Assembly (NCBI GenBank): GCA_963726755.1
Contig: CAVSDB010000001.1
Coordinates: 620,001-684,000, forward strand
From: DATKIY01 sp963726755
GTDB taxonomy: Bacteria > Actinomycetota > Actinomycetes > JAHEKZ01
Length of the DNA stretch: 64,000 nt
Reading direction: 5' to 3'
Position 1 is the first letter of the stretch, and each line of letters opens with the position of its first letter. The translations under genes and the position numbers were made by a program. Of the stretch, positions 19,006-30,257 are shown piece by piece. The notes beneath the pieces were generated by a model. The model worked only from the letters and a program-made list of their open reading frames with translations. It was not told the origin of the DNA and ran no database searches.

Positions 19006-21490
19006 ATGACCACCGAAGCCATCACTCCTGAGGCGTACGACGTGTTCGGCGTCCAGGACAAGTGGCTGCCGGTCTGGGATGAGTTGCTGCCGTTTCGTTC
19101 TGGTCGTCCAGGCGACAACCGTCCCAAGAAGTACGTCCTCGACATGTTTCCCTACCCCTCCGGGGACCTGCACATGGGTCACGCCGAGGCTTATGCGCTG
19201 GGTGACGTGCTGGCCCGCTACTGGGTGCAGCAGGGCTACAACGTGCTACACCCGATCGGCTGGGATGCCTTCGGGCTGCCGGCCGAGAACGCGGCCATCA
19301 AACGCGGTGTCGATCCGACTGCGTGGACGTACGAAAACATCGCAACGCAGAAAGCGTCCATGCGTCGCTACGCCTGCTCGTTCGACTGGGATCGAGTGCT
19401 CAACACCTGCGACCCGGAGTTCTATCGATGGAACCAATGGCTGTTCCTGCGGATGTTCGAGAAGGGTTTGGCATACCGCAAACCGTCACAGGTCAACTGG
19501 TGCCCGCACGACCAAACCGTGCTGGCGAATGAGCAAGTCATCAACGGTTTGTGCGAACGCTGCGACACACCGGTCACCAAGAAGAAACTGACGCAGTGGT
19601 ACTTCCGCATCACTGACTATGCCGACCGGTTGCTCGACGACATGGCACAACTCGAGGGCAAGTGGCCCGACAAGGTGCTGCAGATGCAGCGCAACTGGAT
19701 CGGACGCTCGTCCGGTGCTGATGTCGAGTTCGTGATCGAGGACCACGCCCGTCCGGTGACGATTTACACGACTCGTCCCGACACGTTGTACGGCGCGACG
19801 TTCTTTGTGGTCGCGGCCGACTCCGACCTGGCGAGCGAGTTGGTATCGGGTTCACCTCCAGACGTCCAGACAGGAGTTCGCGACGTATCTGGAGAAGGTG
19901 CGAGCAACCAGCGAAGTCGACCGACTGTCGACCGACCGCGAAAAGACCGGCGTCTTCCTGCAGCGTTATGCGATAAACCCGGTCAACGGTGAACGTCTAC
20001 CGATCTACGCCGCGGACTACGTGCTCGCGGACTACGGACACGGCGCGATCATGGCGGTTCCTGCGCACGATCAGCGCGACCTCGACTTCGCGCGCGCATT
20101 CGACTTGCCGGTACGCGTTGTCGTGACGTCCGACGACCCCGATCCCAATGAATCTGGCGTGGCGACGTCCGGCGACGGAACGTTGGTCAACAGTGGTCCG
20201 CTCGATGGACTCGACAAAGACGCAGCCATCGCTGCGATCATCGACATCCTTGCCGAGCGAGGGACCGGGTCGTCCGCAATCAACTACCGACTACGTGACT
20301 GGCTGATCTCTCGGCAGCGGTACTGGGGGACGCCGATCCCGATCATTTACTGCCCAGACTGCGGCGAGGTTCCAGTTCCCGACGACCAACTGCCGGTCGT
20401 GTTGCCCCCGGCGGCAGGCCTAGATCTCAAGCCGAAAGGCACGTCACCGCTCGGCGCAGCAACGGACTGGGTCAACGTGCCTTGCCCGACGTGCCAGGGA
20501 CCGGCGCGACGTGACACCGACACGATGGACACCTTCGTCGACTCGTCCTGGTACTTCCTGCGGTATCTGTCACCGCAATTGGAGACCGCACCGTTCGACG
20601 TCGAGCTAGTGCGCGAGTGGCTTCCGGTTGAGCAGTACGTCGGTGGCGTCACGCATGCGATCTTGCACTTGATGTACGCGCGCTTCTTTATCAAGGCGCT
20701 GAAGGACTTGGGATTTATCGACTTCAACGAGCCATTCACGCGGTTGCTCAACCAGGGCATGGTCGTCATGGACGGCTCGGCGATGAGCAAGTCGCGCGGA
20801 AACTTGGTGGCGCTCTCGGACGAGTTGGCGACCAACGGCGTGGACGCGATTCGGCTCAGCATGGTGTTCGCCGGCCCACCCGAGGACGACATCGACTGGT
20901 CCGACGTTTCCCCAGGGGGTTCACGCAAGTTCTTGTCACGTGCCTGGCGACTGTCGGGTGACGTCACGAGCGAGGTCGGCGTCGATCCCGCAACCGGAGA
21001 CAACGCGCTGCGCAAGGCAACGCACCGCGCGCTACACGAGGGGGCGCACGCCGTCGAGACGCTGCGTTTCAACGTGATGGTCGCGCGCGTCATGGAACTC
21101 GTGAACGCAACCCGCAAGGCGATCGACAGTGGACCGGGCGGTGGCGACCCCGCGGTACGGGAAGCGGCAGAAACTGTGGCGATCATGCTCTCACTCGTCG
21201 CGCCGTACACCGCTGAAGAGATGTGGGATCGACTCGGTCACGAGCCGACAGTTGCGCTGGCCGGCTGGCCCAAGGTTGACGAGGCACTGCTCGTGCAGGA
21301 CGTCGTCACGTGTGTCGTGCAAGTGTCAGGCAAACTGCGCGCTCGCCTCGAGGTTCCTCCGTCGGTCGACGAAGACGAGTTGCGCGCGATGGCGCTCGCG
21401 GACCCGGCGGTAGTTCGTGCCCTCGAAGGGCGTGAGGTTCGCACGGTGATTGTCCGTGCCCCCAAACTTGTCAACGTCGTGCCCGCATGA
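19006..21490 (+). CDS. leuS: Leucyl-tRNA synthetase (frameshifted)
   Basis: Class I aminoacyl-tRNA synthetase charging tRNA-Leu, about 827 residues. Visible: HMGH in PYPSGDLHMGHAEAYALGD (HIGH motif), the editing domain with TTRPDTLYGATF, the Zn-type CPDCGE and CPTCQGPARR cysteines, and AMSKS (KMSKS motif). The frame shifts once near 19870: CAGACAGGAG carries one base more than the expected CAGCAGGAG (VQQEF). An intact leuS is essential, so this is most likely a sequence error. The stop overlaps the degV ATG. Confidence 0.95.
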
Positions 21491-22323
21491 CTATCGCTGT
21501 CGTCACCGACTCCACGGCGTACCTGCCCAAGGCGCAGGCGCAGGCCGCTGGTGTCTGGGTGATTCCCGTCCAGGTCGTGCTCGGAGGAGAGTCGTTTGAC
21601 GAGACCGATATCTCGTCGGCCGACGTTGCTACCGCGCTCCGCGAATGGACGCCGGTGAGCACGTCGCGTCCGTCGCCCGAGGTGTTTCTTGCTGCGTACG
21701 AGGCTGCCGCCACCGAAGGCGCGACTGGCGTTGTATCAATCCACCTCTCCGGCTCGATGTCAGCAACGGTCGAGTCAGCTGAGATCGCGGCTAAGGAAGC
21801 AACCATCCCGGTCCGCGTCATCGACAGTCAGTCGATCGGCATGGGCCTTGGGTTTCCGGTACTGGCCGCCGCCAACGCAGCGCAGGCTGGTGCCGATCTG
21901 GTAACCGTCGAACGACTCGCGCGCGACCGTTGCGTGCGAGCATCCGTGCTCTTCTACGTCGACACCTTGGAGTATCTGCGTCGCGGTGGACGGATCGGTA
22001 AAGCCGCTGCACTCGTCGGCTCGGCGTTATCGGTGAAGCCGCTGCTTCACCTAGTGGACGGTCACGTCGAACCGCTTGAGAAAGTGCGAACTGCGTCCAA
22101 GGCGTTGGCCCGTCTTGAGGAAGTCACCGTCGAACGCGTTGGCGATCAGGCAGCAGACGTCGCCGTCCAACACCTCGCTAATGCCGACCGAGCACAGGCG
22201 CTCGTCGCGCGCTTGCAAGAACGTCTGGGTGATGCCGTTGCGATCACAGTCGGAGAAGTCGGCGCCGTCGTCGGCGCGCATGTTGGTCCGGGGATGATCG
22301 CGGTGTCGATCGCACCGCGCTGA
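21487..22323 (+). CDS. DegV family fatty acid-binding protein
   Basis: 278-residue DegV (FakB-like) protein that binds a fatty acid between two domains. It starts MTIAVVTDSTAYLP, has the SRPSPEVFLAAYEAA segment and HLSGSMSATVESAE, and the C-terminal domain starts at FYVDTLEYLRRGGRIGKAAALVGSALSVKP. Coupled to leuS by ATGA. Bases 21925-22313 are repeated, diverged and inactivated, at 22954-23337. Confidence 0.93.
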   Translation: MTIAVVTDSTAYLPKAQAQAAGVWVIPVQVVLGGESFDETDISSADVATALREWTPVSTSRPSPEVFLAAYEAAATEGATGVVSIHLSGSMSATVESAEIAAKEATIPVRVIDSQSIGMGLGFPVLAAANAAQAGADLVTVERLARDRCVRASVLFYVDTLEYLRRGGRIGKAAALVGSALSVKPLLHLVDGHVEPLEKVRTASKALARLEEVTVERVGDQAADVAVQHLANADRAQALVARLQERLGDAVAITVGEVGAVVGAHVGPGMIAVSIAPR

Positions 22324-22326
22324 CGT

Positions 22327-22930
22327 TCAGCCGATCGCCTCGTACAGGTGCCATGGGTCGGGAACGCCTTTGAGGGCGTGGACCCCGTGGTCCTGAAAGC
22401 TCAGACCTGAACCTGCGACCAGGTCCTTCACGGTTTGCGACACCAGAACCTGTGACGCGCCAGCTAGCGACGAGATGCGCGCACCGGTCGTTACCGCAAT
22501 GCCACCGACCTTGCCGTCAATCACTTCGCACTCGCCGGTGTGCACGCCGGCACGAACCTCGAGTCCGAGGTCGCGTACGCCCGAGGTGATGTCCAAGCGC
22601 GCACCGGATCGCGCGAGCTGGCCCATCGAAGGCCGCAAAGAAGCCATCGCCCGCGGTGTCGTTCTCAGCACCCACGCCAGCGATCGAGGGCGTCGCGTAC
22701 GATCGCATGGTGCGCCTCGATCAGATCCTTCCAACCATGGTCGGTCATTGCCGCTTGGGTTTGGGTTGAGTTCACGATGTCGGTGAACAAGACGGTGGCG
22801 AGCACCGAGTCCATCCCGATCGAACGGGCGCTCCGACTCCGACGAACTCACTGATCCGCAGCGTAGAACGGCTGGGAACATCGTGAGCGTCAGCGAACAG
22901 GTCCCGGCAGCGTAAAGATCTCAGCACGAG
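22327..22930 (-). pseudogene. Class III nucleotidyl cyclase, truncated and frameshifted
   Basis: Reading leftwards, the cyclase homology domain starts at MDSVLATVLFTDIVNSTQTQ, with the first metal aspartate in FTDIVNST. It continues NDTAGDGFFAAFDGPARAI, with the second aspartate in GDGF, and ends GVPDPWHLYEAIG. These pieces are in three frames, with shifts near 22670 and 22592. Upstream, RISEFVG resembles the hinge that joins an alpha/beta-hydrolase domain to such cyclases, but the hydrolase is missing: the sequence stops where the second degV fragment begins. Both metal aspartates are present, but the protein cannot be made as it stands. Confidence 0.75.
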
Positions 22931-22953
22931 GGAGGCCGCTCGAACGGCAGCGT

Positions 22954-23337
22954 GATCGTTGCGTGCGAGCATCCGTCCTCTTTTACGTCGACACCTTGGA
23001 ATACCTGCGTCGCGGCGGACGGATCGGTAAAGCCGCTGCACTCGTCGGCTCGGCGTAATCAGTGAAGCCGCTGCTTCACCTAGTGGACGGTCACGTCGAA
23101 CCGCTTGAGAAAGTGCGAACTGCGTCCAAGGCGTTGGCCCGTCTTGAAGAAGTCACCGTCGAACGTGTTGGCGATCAGGCAGCAGACGTCGCCGTCCAAC
23201 ACCTCGCTAATGCTGACCGAGCACAGGCGCTCGTTGCGCGCTTGCAAGAACGTCTGGGTGATGCCGTTGCGATCACAGTCGGAGAAGTCGTCGCCGTCGT
23301 CGGCGCGCATGTTGGGCCAGGCATGATCGCGGTGTGA
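22954..23337 (+). pseudogene. Second, partial degV copy (C-terminal domain)
   Basis: Repeats the 3' part of degV (21925-22313) with 16 substitutions: 14 synonymous, one missense (GGC to GTC) and one nonsense (TTA to TAA in the GSALSVKP motif), plus a one-base deletion at the end. No start and no N-terminal domain. The synonymous pattern shows that the copy diverged while still under selection as part of a working gene elsewhere, then was cut and inactivated here. Confidence 0.9.
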
Positions 23338-23466
23338 TCGCCCCACGTTGAGGATTAACCGGTTGCTTTGTAACAAGTCAGCGTTGGTTCTTGATCAGTG
23401 ACCCCTGCGCTGCCATGCTCCCGGCCAAGGTCCAAAGGTCGGGGGCGACGCATTGAGGGGATCCGC

Positions 23467-24658
23467 ATGCACCACGTAAGTCGACCGTTCGTCACGAGTC
23501 CACGGCATCTGCTGATCGCTTTTGTCGCATTTGCGATGGCAGACCGCAGGGGCGATCAGCGTCGCTCCGGAGGCATCTGCCGCGGCCGCGCAGGCGAAGT
23601 GGACCGTCATGGTCTACATGTCCGGCGATAACAACCTCGAGGACTACATCGCCAAGGACATCGACCTTGAGTTGGCTGGGGCCGGTTCAAATGCCGACGT
23701 GCAGATCGTTGCGCTTGCGGACCGAGGACCTGGCTACGACACCAGCCACGGCGACTGGCAGACCACGAAGCTCTTCCATGTGACGCCAGGAATGACCGCC
23801 GTCGCCTCCAGTGCTGTCGCCGACTGGGGCGAGCGGAATATGGGTGACAAGCAGACGCTGACCGATTTCGTCACGTGGAGTAAGGCCAACTACCCAGCGG
23901 ACCACTATGCCCTCTACTTCTGGGGGCATGGCTGGAGTTGGCACCCGGGTTGGGTGATGGAGGACGACACCAACAGCGACACGTTGGACTACGACGAGAC
24001 CAAGGCGGCAATCCCATCGCTGGGCTTCATCGACGTTGTTGGTTACGACGGCTGCAACATGGCGTCGCTTGAGATCATGGACCTTTGGCACGGTCACGCC
24101 ACTGCGGTGACCGGATCTCAGGAGTACGTGGGCTGGGACGGACTTGAATATGACGTGTTCCTGAACCAGTTGAAGGCCGCTCCGACAATGAGTGCCGACC
24201 AGTTGGCGATCAACTCAAGCGCCTCGACCGTCACTGACAAGACGTGGTCTGCGATCGCGGTCGACAATCGGTTGAATCCATTGATTACTGCTGTCGATCA
24301 GTGGTCGGTTGCGTTGAAGGCGGGGTTGGCGGCTAACAAGAAGTCCTACACAACGGCGTTTAACCAAACTAGGTCGTACGTGCAGGCGCCGATGGACAAA
24401 GACCTCTACGACCTCGCAACGCAGATCAATGCCAAGGTCACGGACGCGAACATCAAAGCCAAGGGCACCGCCGTCATGAATGCCTTCTCCGGCGTGGTTC
24501 TTCACGAGCGTCACACCGGCCCGTACGCGGGATCCCACGGGATCACGATCTACGGCCCCGGTACGAAGAATCAAAAGGTTGATAACGCCTACTACCAGAC
24601 GCTGGACCTGTCGGCGCAGACCGGTTGGAACGAATTCCTGACGGCGTTCGTGCCCTAG
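23467..24658 (+). CDS. Secreted clostripain-like cysteine peptidase (family C11; frameshifted in signal peptide)
   Basis: Extracellular peptidase with the C11 fold. FWGHGWSW holds the catalytic histidine and GYDGCNMASLE the catalytic cysteine; the mature part starts WTVMVYMSGDNNLEDYI. The signal peptide begins at ATG 23467 (RPFVTSPRHLLIAFVAFAM, after GAGGGG) and reads into TAGAISVAPEASA only after a +1 shift near 23543. About 395 residues once joined. It sits alone between degV debris and a convergent membrane gene, with which it shares its last bases (CTAG). Probably accessory. Confidence 0.85.
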
Positions 24659-25136
24659 ACAGCGACTCGACGTCGGCCGTATTCGTGGTAGGTCAACCAC
24701 AGTACGAACACGTCGAAAATCGTCAGCAGTGTTAGCCCTATCGAAAATCTGAGCGCGAGCAGGTAGCACTGGTAGACGATGAATAGCGCGAGGAATCCCA
24801 TCATCCAGGGGTAGGCCCACAACTGGTCTCGTGAGCACGGCGACGACGAGAACCACTTTCACCAGACCGTGTGCGAGCAAGTACAGACCGGCGAAGGTCA
24901 GGGACGTCGCGAGGATGTGTTGCCCCGAATGAAAGCAGATGACTGAATACGAAGTCGTTGGGGTCCTCGGACAGTTCATGCTGAGTCGCGCTCACTAGCC
25001 AGTTGTTGAGCGTCTCGGCCGGGACGGCGAGGAGGAGAACGCCACCGATGGTCTCGAGGACACCGTCGAGGCCTTTGAGAATGAGCGCGATCTCGAAGAC
25101 CCAGCCCAGTCGGTCGGTCGGGCGATAGCGACTCAT
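24655..25136 (-). CDS. DUF2127 family membrane protein (frameshifted twice)
   Basis: About 160 residues, all membrane-like. MSRYRPTDRLGWVFEIALILKG, then GVLETIGGVLLLAV, then HILATSLTFAGLYLLAHGLVK, then LWAYPWMMGFLALFIVYQ, then LLTIFDVFVLWLTYHEYG are the successive segments, in three frames. Shifts of one extra base lie near 24924 and 24830. The joined frame ends at a TAG that shares the bases CTAG with the stop of the convergent C11 peptidase gene. Function unknown. Confidence 0.75.
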
Positions 25137-25237
25137 GCAGGGATTGTGTCGGATCCACACGTCGACGCATGGTCTGGTAGTCCACAGGTCGGCGATGTGC
25201 TCGACCGTCGCGTGGGATGCCTGCCTAGCCTCGCCTG

Positions 25238-26018
25238 GTGTTTCGACGATCCCTAGCCCGTGGTGCTGACGTCGCGCGGGCCCGACTCCTTGCCCTAGGC
25301 GCTGGTTGGGTACCGACGCAGCAAGACATCGACCAAGCGTTCAGCCCTAGTGCCAGGCCCGAGACTGATGCACCCGAGCCACCCGAGCCACCGGAGATCC
25401 GAATCCAGCACTCGGGCGTTCGGGCGCTACTCGTCCTGGTCGCGGCTGGACTTGGTGATAGCGGGGATGTTCCTGGTGTTGAACTGGCCGCGCGGATCGC
25501 TGGCGCCTGATGCCGCGGTGCCGCCGGTGATCCCCGGGGCGACCACGCTTGGTACAGCCTCCCCTCAAGTGTCGCCGAGCCCGACTGGGCAGGTTGTTGT
25601 CGATGTTGCTGGCGAGGTTCGACACCCCGGTGTTTGCGAACTACCCGCTGGGTCACGCGTCATCGACGCGCTTCATGCCGCCGGAGGTTTGACACACCGA
25701 GGGGACACGACGTCATTGAATCTCGCGCGGGTGCTGACCGACGGCGAGCAAGTCCTCGTACCGCGTCGCACCTCTCCAACGGGCGGCGGCACTGTGCCGA
25801 CGACGTCGAGTAGCTCTGGCACCGGCGCGATGGTGAGTATCAACACGGCGACTCTTGAGCAGCTTGACGAACTGCCCGGCATTGGACCGGTGTTGGCGCA
25901 GGCGATCATCGACTACCGCACCCAGAACGGTCCGTTTACCAGCCTCGAGCAACTGACGGACGTATCTGGCATCGGCGACGCGACGTACGCAGACATAGAA
26001 CCGTTCGTCACTCTTTGA
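25238..26018 (+). CDS. comEA: ComEA-type competence DNA-binding protein (frameshifted)
   Basis: About 260 residues. A cytoplasmic proline/acid-rich N-terminus (PETDAPEPPEPPE) precedes one membrane span (RALLVLVAAGLVIAGMFLVL after joining), a SLBB domain (VVVDVAGEVRHPGVCELPAGS) and a C-terminal helix-hairpin-helix pair (NTATLEQLDELPGIGPVLAQAI). It binds incoming DNA outside the membrane and hands it to ComEC. One extra base near 25455 splits the membrane span. The stop overlaps the comEC ATG (TGATG). Confidence 0.88.
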
Positions 26019-28327
26019 TGCTTGGCGACACTCGTCGCGATCTTCGCCTGCTTCCTGCGGTCGTTGGCGCGTGGGTTGCCGCATGGGTAGCGCCGTTGTT
26101 GGCTGGCCAAGTCGTTGTTGGCACGTGTTCGGTCTGTCTAGGGATCGCAGTGGCGGCGCGTCGCAAGCCAACCGTCGTTGGGGCTTTAGTGGTGACGGCG
26201 GCCATGCTGGCATTGATGGGTGTTCGGGTATTCACCCTTGAACACGGTCCGGTATTCGAGCTGGCACAGCAACACCGTTCGGTCATCGCTACGGGCGTGC
26301 TCACCAGCGACCCGGCGTTCGTCGACCAACCGGGTTTCGCCGGCGTCACGACGCAGGTCCGGGTCGATGTTCGGCTCGACCAAGTGACCGCTGGCGCAAC
26401 GTCCTGGCAGATCCGTTCGCCCGTCTTCGTCATGGGCGATGCCGACGGGTGGCGCGACCTGTCGTTCGGTTCCCGAGTTGAACTGCGAGGAACGTTGGCA
26501 CCGAACCAGGGTGTCTCTCCGATGGCCGCAGTGTTGTTCACTCGCGGACCACCGCAGACGATTTCGCCCCCGGGTCCGTTGTTACGCGGCGCTGAGCAGA
26601 TGCGTTCAGGACTTCGTCGTGCGATGACCGGGACAACGGACGACGCGCAGGGACTGCTGCCGGGACTCGTCGTGGGCGACACCAGCGCGCTCAGTCCTGA
26701 GCTCAAGGACGACCTACGTGCCAGCGGGCTCACGCATTTGACGGCCGTATCCGGAGCGAACGTCGCGATTGTTCTCGTGGTGGTCATCGCCGTGGCCAGG
26801 CTCGTGGGCTTTCGTGGCTACGCCGTCCCGGCTGTCGGACTGGTCGCGGTTGGCTGGTTCGTCGTCCTGGCTCGTCCCCAGCCGTCAGTGCTCCGTGCCG
26901 CGGTCATGGGCGGTCTGGGTGTGGTCGCGGTGGTGTCGGCTGGACGACGTCGCAATCCCACGTTGTTGCTGGCGGCCTTGCTGCTCTTGCTGTTGCTTGA
27001 TCCGTGGCTTTCCCGGTCGTGGGGCTTCGCGCTGTCGGCAGCGGCAACCGCCGGTCTGGTTCTGGTCGCTGGACGTTGGCGCGATCGGCTTGCGCGCCGA
27101 TGGCCGGAGCCCGTCGCCGATGGCGTCGCTGTCGCGCTGGCTGCGCAGGTGGCCACGCTGCCGCTGGTCGTCGCGCTCGTCTGGATCGATCCCGCTCCTG
27201 TCGGTGCCGGCGAACCTATTGGCGGCACCGGCAGTCGCTCCGGCAACCGTCCTGGGAGCCGCGGCGGCCGCAGTTTCGCCGGTGGCCCCGTGGTTAGCGA
27301 GGGCTCTGGCTTGGCTCGGTCAATGGCCAGCGATCTGGATCGCCGAGGTCGCACACCACACGGCGTCTGCTCCGTTGGCGACGCTGCCCTGGCCGACCGG
27401 TTGGCGCGGCGCATTGCTAGCCGTCGTGCTCCTTGGCGTCGCGTTGCTGCTGACGCGTTGGCTGATACGTCAGCGATGGTGGTCGCGACGAACCCGGTGG
27501 ATCGCGTTGCTCATCGTCGTGGTCGCCGTAGCCGCGCTCGTTCGCGGTCCGGCGCGATGGCCGCCACCGGGTTGGTTGATGGTGGCGTGCGACGTGGGCC
27601 AAGGCGACGGGTTGGTCGTCGCGACGACGCCGGGACACGCCATGGTCGTGGACGTCGGCCCCGAACCGGCGCCGATGGATCGCTGCCTGTCGCAACTGGG
27701 AGTACGGCAGATCGATCTGCTGGTGCTGACCCACTTTCATCTCGATCACGTTGGCGGCATCACCGGCGCGATGGACGGACGTTCGGTGGGCGCCGTCATG
27801 GTCAGCCCGCTGGCCGACCCGCCAGAGCAAGTCGACGACGTAGCCGAGGCTGTTGCTGGGACTTCCGGTGGTGACGGCTTCTCCGGGACAGAGCGGTGAT
27901 CTTCGGGACCGGTTCATTGGCAGGTGCTGTGGCCGACGCAACCCCTCATTCAGGCAGAAGGATCGGCGCCGAACAACGCGAGTGTCGTCCTTCAGGTCCA
28001 GACGAGGGGAGTCACGTTGTTGCTCGCGGGCGATATCGAACCTCCGGCGCAGCAGGCGCTCCTCGCGTCCGGAGTAGATCTGGCGTCAGACGTGCTCAAG
28101 GTTCCGCACCACGGCTCGCGTTATCAGGATCCGGGATTCTGGGCTGCGGTGCATCCGCGGGTCGCAGTCGTCAGCGTCGGCGAGGGCAACACGTACGGAC
28201 ATCCCGATCCTGGATTGCTCGCCGCACTCGAGGGAGGCGGGGATTCTTGGTGGGACGTACGGATCAAGACGGGGCGGTGGCGGTGGTGGTCGAGGACGGC
28301 GAACTGCGGCTGGTCAGTCAGCCGTGA
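26018..28327 (+). CDS. comEC: ComEC/Rec2 competence channel protein (four frameshifts)
   Basis: About 770 residues once joined, normal length. Order: N-terminal membrane spans, an OB-like extracellular region, the competence domain (LTHLTAVSGANVAIVLVV), then a metallo-beta-lactamase domain (HFHLDHVGG motif; VPHHGSR). It forms the inner-membrane DNA uptake channel. Breaks: +1 near 27193, +1 near 27860, -1 near 27918 and -1 near 28240 (in GGCGGGGA). After repair it ends ELRLVSQP. Four breaks within about 1.05 kb is denser than in neighbouring essential genes, so real decay is possible. Confidence 0.85.
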
Positions 28328-28340
28328 CGCGGCAACGTGG

Positions 28341-30160
28341 TCACTTGGTGATCTTCCAGTAGACCCACTCCGACGTCGACCCTGCGTGGTCGACATCACC
28401 GGGAAACTCGCGTGCACGCGGTGTGGGACGCCGATGATTTCGTTGAGTCGTAACTCGTCACAGCGAACAACGAACTCCTCGAATTGAGCGCCCACTTGTA
28501 TTGGGAGGTGTGCCAACGCCCCGGAAGAAGTACTGGAATGTGAATAGGCACTTCTCCTGTGGGTGTCCCGGTGAAAGCGTGAATTGCTCCCACGGACACC
28601 CTTCATAGTGCGGCGAGTGACAGGTCGTCGTGAAGTGGTACAGGTGGTAGCGCCCTGCCGTCGCGTACCCGCCGATCGACTTTGCTTGCCATTCAGCTCG
28701 GACCTCTACCTTCTTGCCTGGTGAGGAGGCCGCTGTCCATGCGGTGGTGGGTTTGAAGTTAGCCGTGTACGTAGTTGTGGCGTGCGGGGAGACCCGAACC
28801 TTCATGATGCCGCTGCCGTTCACCCGGCCGCGCTTGACAAGCTTCTTCTTGCTCGTTCCGGCGGTTTGGCCATAGACCGAGACTTCAGCGTGCGGTGGCC
28901 CGGTCGGCATGGTGACGGTAAGGATCTCGGATTGACCGTATTGCAGCACCCGGTGCGGCGACTGCAGCTGGACCTTCGGTTGTGGACGGGTGACTTTGAG
29001 GGTGGCCTTGAAGGACACGGCAGGGTGCCCACCGTCTCCCGGCCATACCGTCTCGTAGGTCCAGCTGCCGCCCGAATCCGGCGAAGCTTCGAAGGTGAAA
29101 TGACCTCCCGACGCGGTGGTCGCCGTCCCGATCTGGCTTCGTGCGCCCCCTGGTGGCGTGGCGAACACTTGGATGGTTCTGCCGGATGACGCAGCGCCTG
29201 GCACGGTCAGCTTCCCCGATAAGCCGACCGGTTGGCCGGTCCCGCCGCTGGCTGGCAACGAGAACCAAACACTCGGTCCGGCTTCGGCGGCCGTTGCCTC
29301 CCAGTCGGGCTGATTTCCGCTGATCAGCGGTGTTTTCGCAGAGCCGTCCGCCATCATTGTGGACACTTGGCCAGCGTCGGTGAAGGTAATCATGGTTGCG
29401 TCCGGGGACCAGTCAGGGAACTCGCTCACGCCGTCAGAAGTCAACCGGGTCACCCGCGAGCCATCAGTTTGCATCCAGTACACGTCAGAATTGCCGTCGC
29501 TCGGGCCGCGCGTGAAGGCGATGCGGCCGCCGTCGGGGACCAGGCCGGCCACTTGTCGTCGACGTTGGAGTTGGTAATGCGCTGGTCATTCGAACCGTCC
29601 GCATTCATGACGTGGATCTGATACCGACCGGTGCGGTTGCTGGCGTAGGCGATTTGAGTGCCGTCCGGTGACCAGGCCGGACAGTCGTCCCTACCGGGGG
29701 CGCTCGTAAGTTGTACGCGGTGAGTGCCGTCGGCGTCGGCGACGAATAGGTCGCCCTCACCAGTGGCATTGTTGTAGAGGATCTTGTTGCCGTCCGGCGA
29801 ATAGGTCGGCCGGGCGTCGTCGACGGTAGTGGCGATCAAGGTGGCGAACCCGGACCCGTCAGGATTGATAGTTGAGATGTCGAAACTTCCCGACGGCCCG
29901 CAGCGGTTGATGTAGGCAATCTTCGACCCATCCGGTGCCCAGTCAGGCTCATATGCGTCATTGCATCCCGGTGGCGTGATGTCGACGACACCCGCGCCGT
30001 CACTGTTCATCACGAACAGGTGGCCACCGTTCACAAACGCGAGCCGACCGTTGCCGGTTGGCCCCAGGGCATGTGCATCAGTCGTGGCGACCAATGCGCC
30101 AGCGATCAAGACGACACACGTGAGCAGGCTTCGTCCGGTGCGATTGATCCGCGAAGTCAT
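28341..30160 (-). CDS. Secreted TolB-like beta-propeller protein with C-terminal Ig-like region (frameshifted)
   Basis: About 600 residues. A signal peptide (SLLTCVVLIAGALVATTDAHA) precedes several PD40/WD40-like blades recognisable as YSPDGNKI, WSPDGTQIAYAS and PDWSPDATMITF. A beta-rich C-terminal half of carboxypeptidase-like or Ig-like repeats follows (GKLTVPGAASSGRTIQVF; PHATTTYTANF). One base is missing near 29537 between the propeller halves. The last 100 codons lie in more than one frame; the final segment ends EWVYWKITK at 28341. Exported, possibly cell-wall or carbohydrate associated; no enzyme motif seen. Confidence 0.7.
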
Positions 30161-30257
30161 GCCCGAAATGGTCCTCGATTTTCTCGGCGCGTCAAGCGAT
30201 TTCGCCAGATTCGCTGGCCAACTTCGAGTCGTCGGTGGGCCGTGACATGCTGACGAC

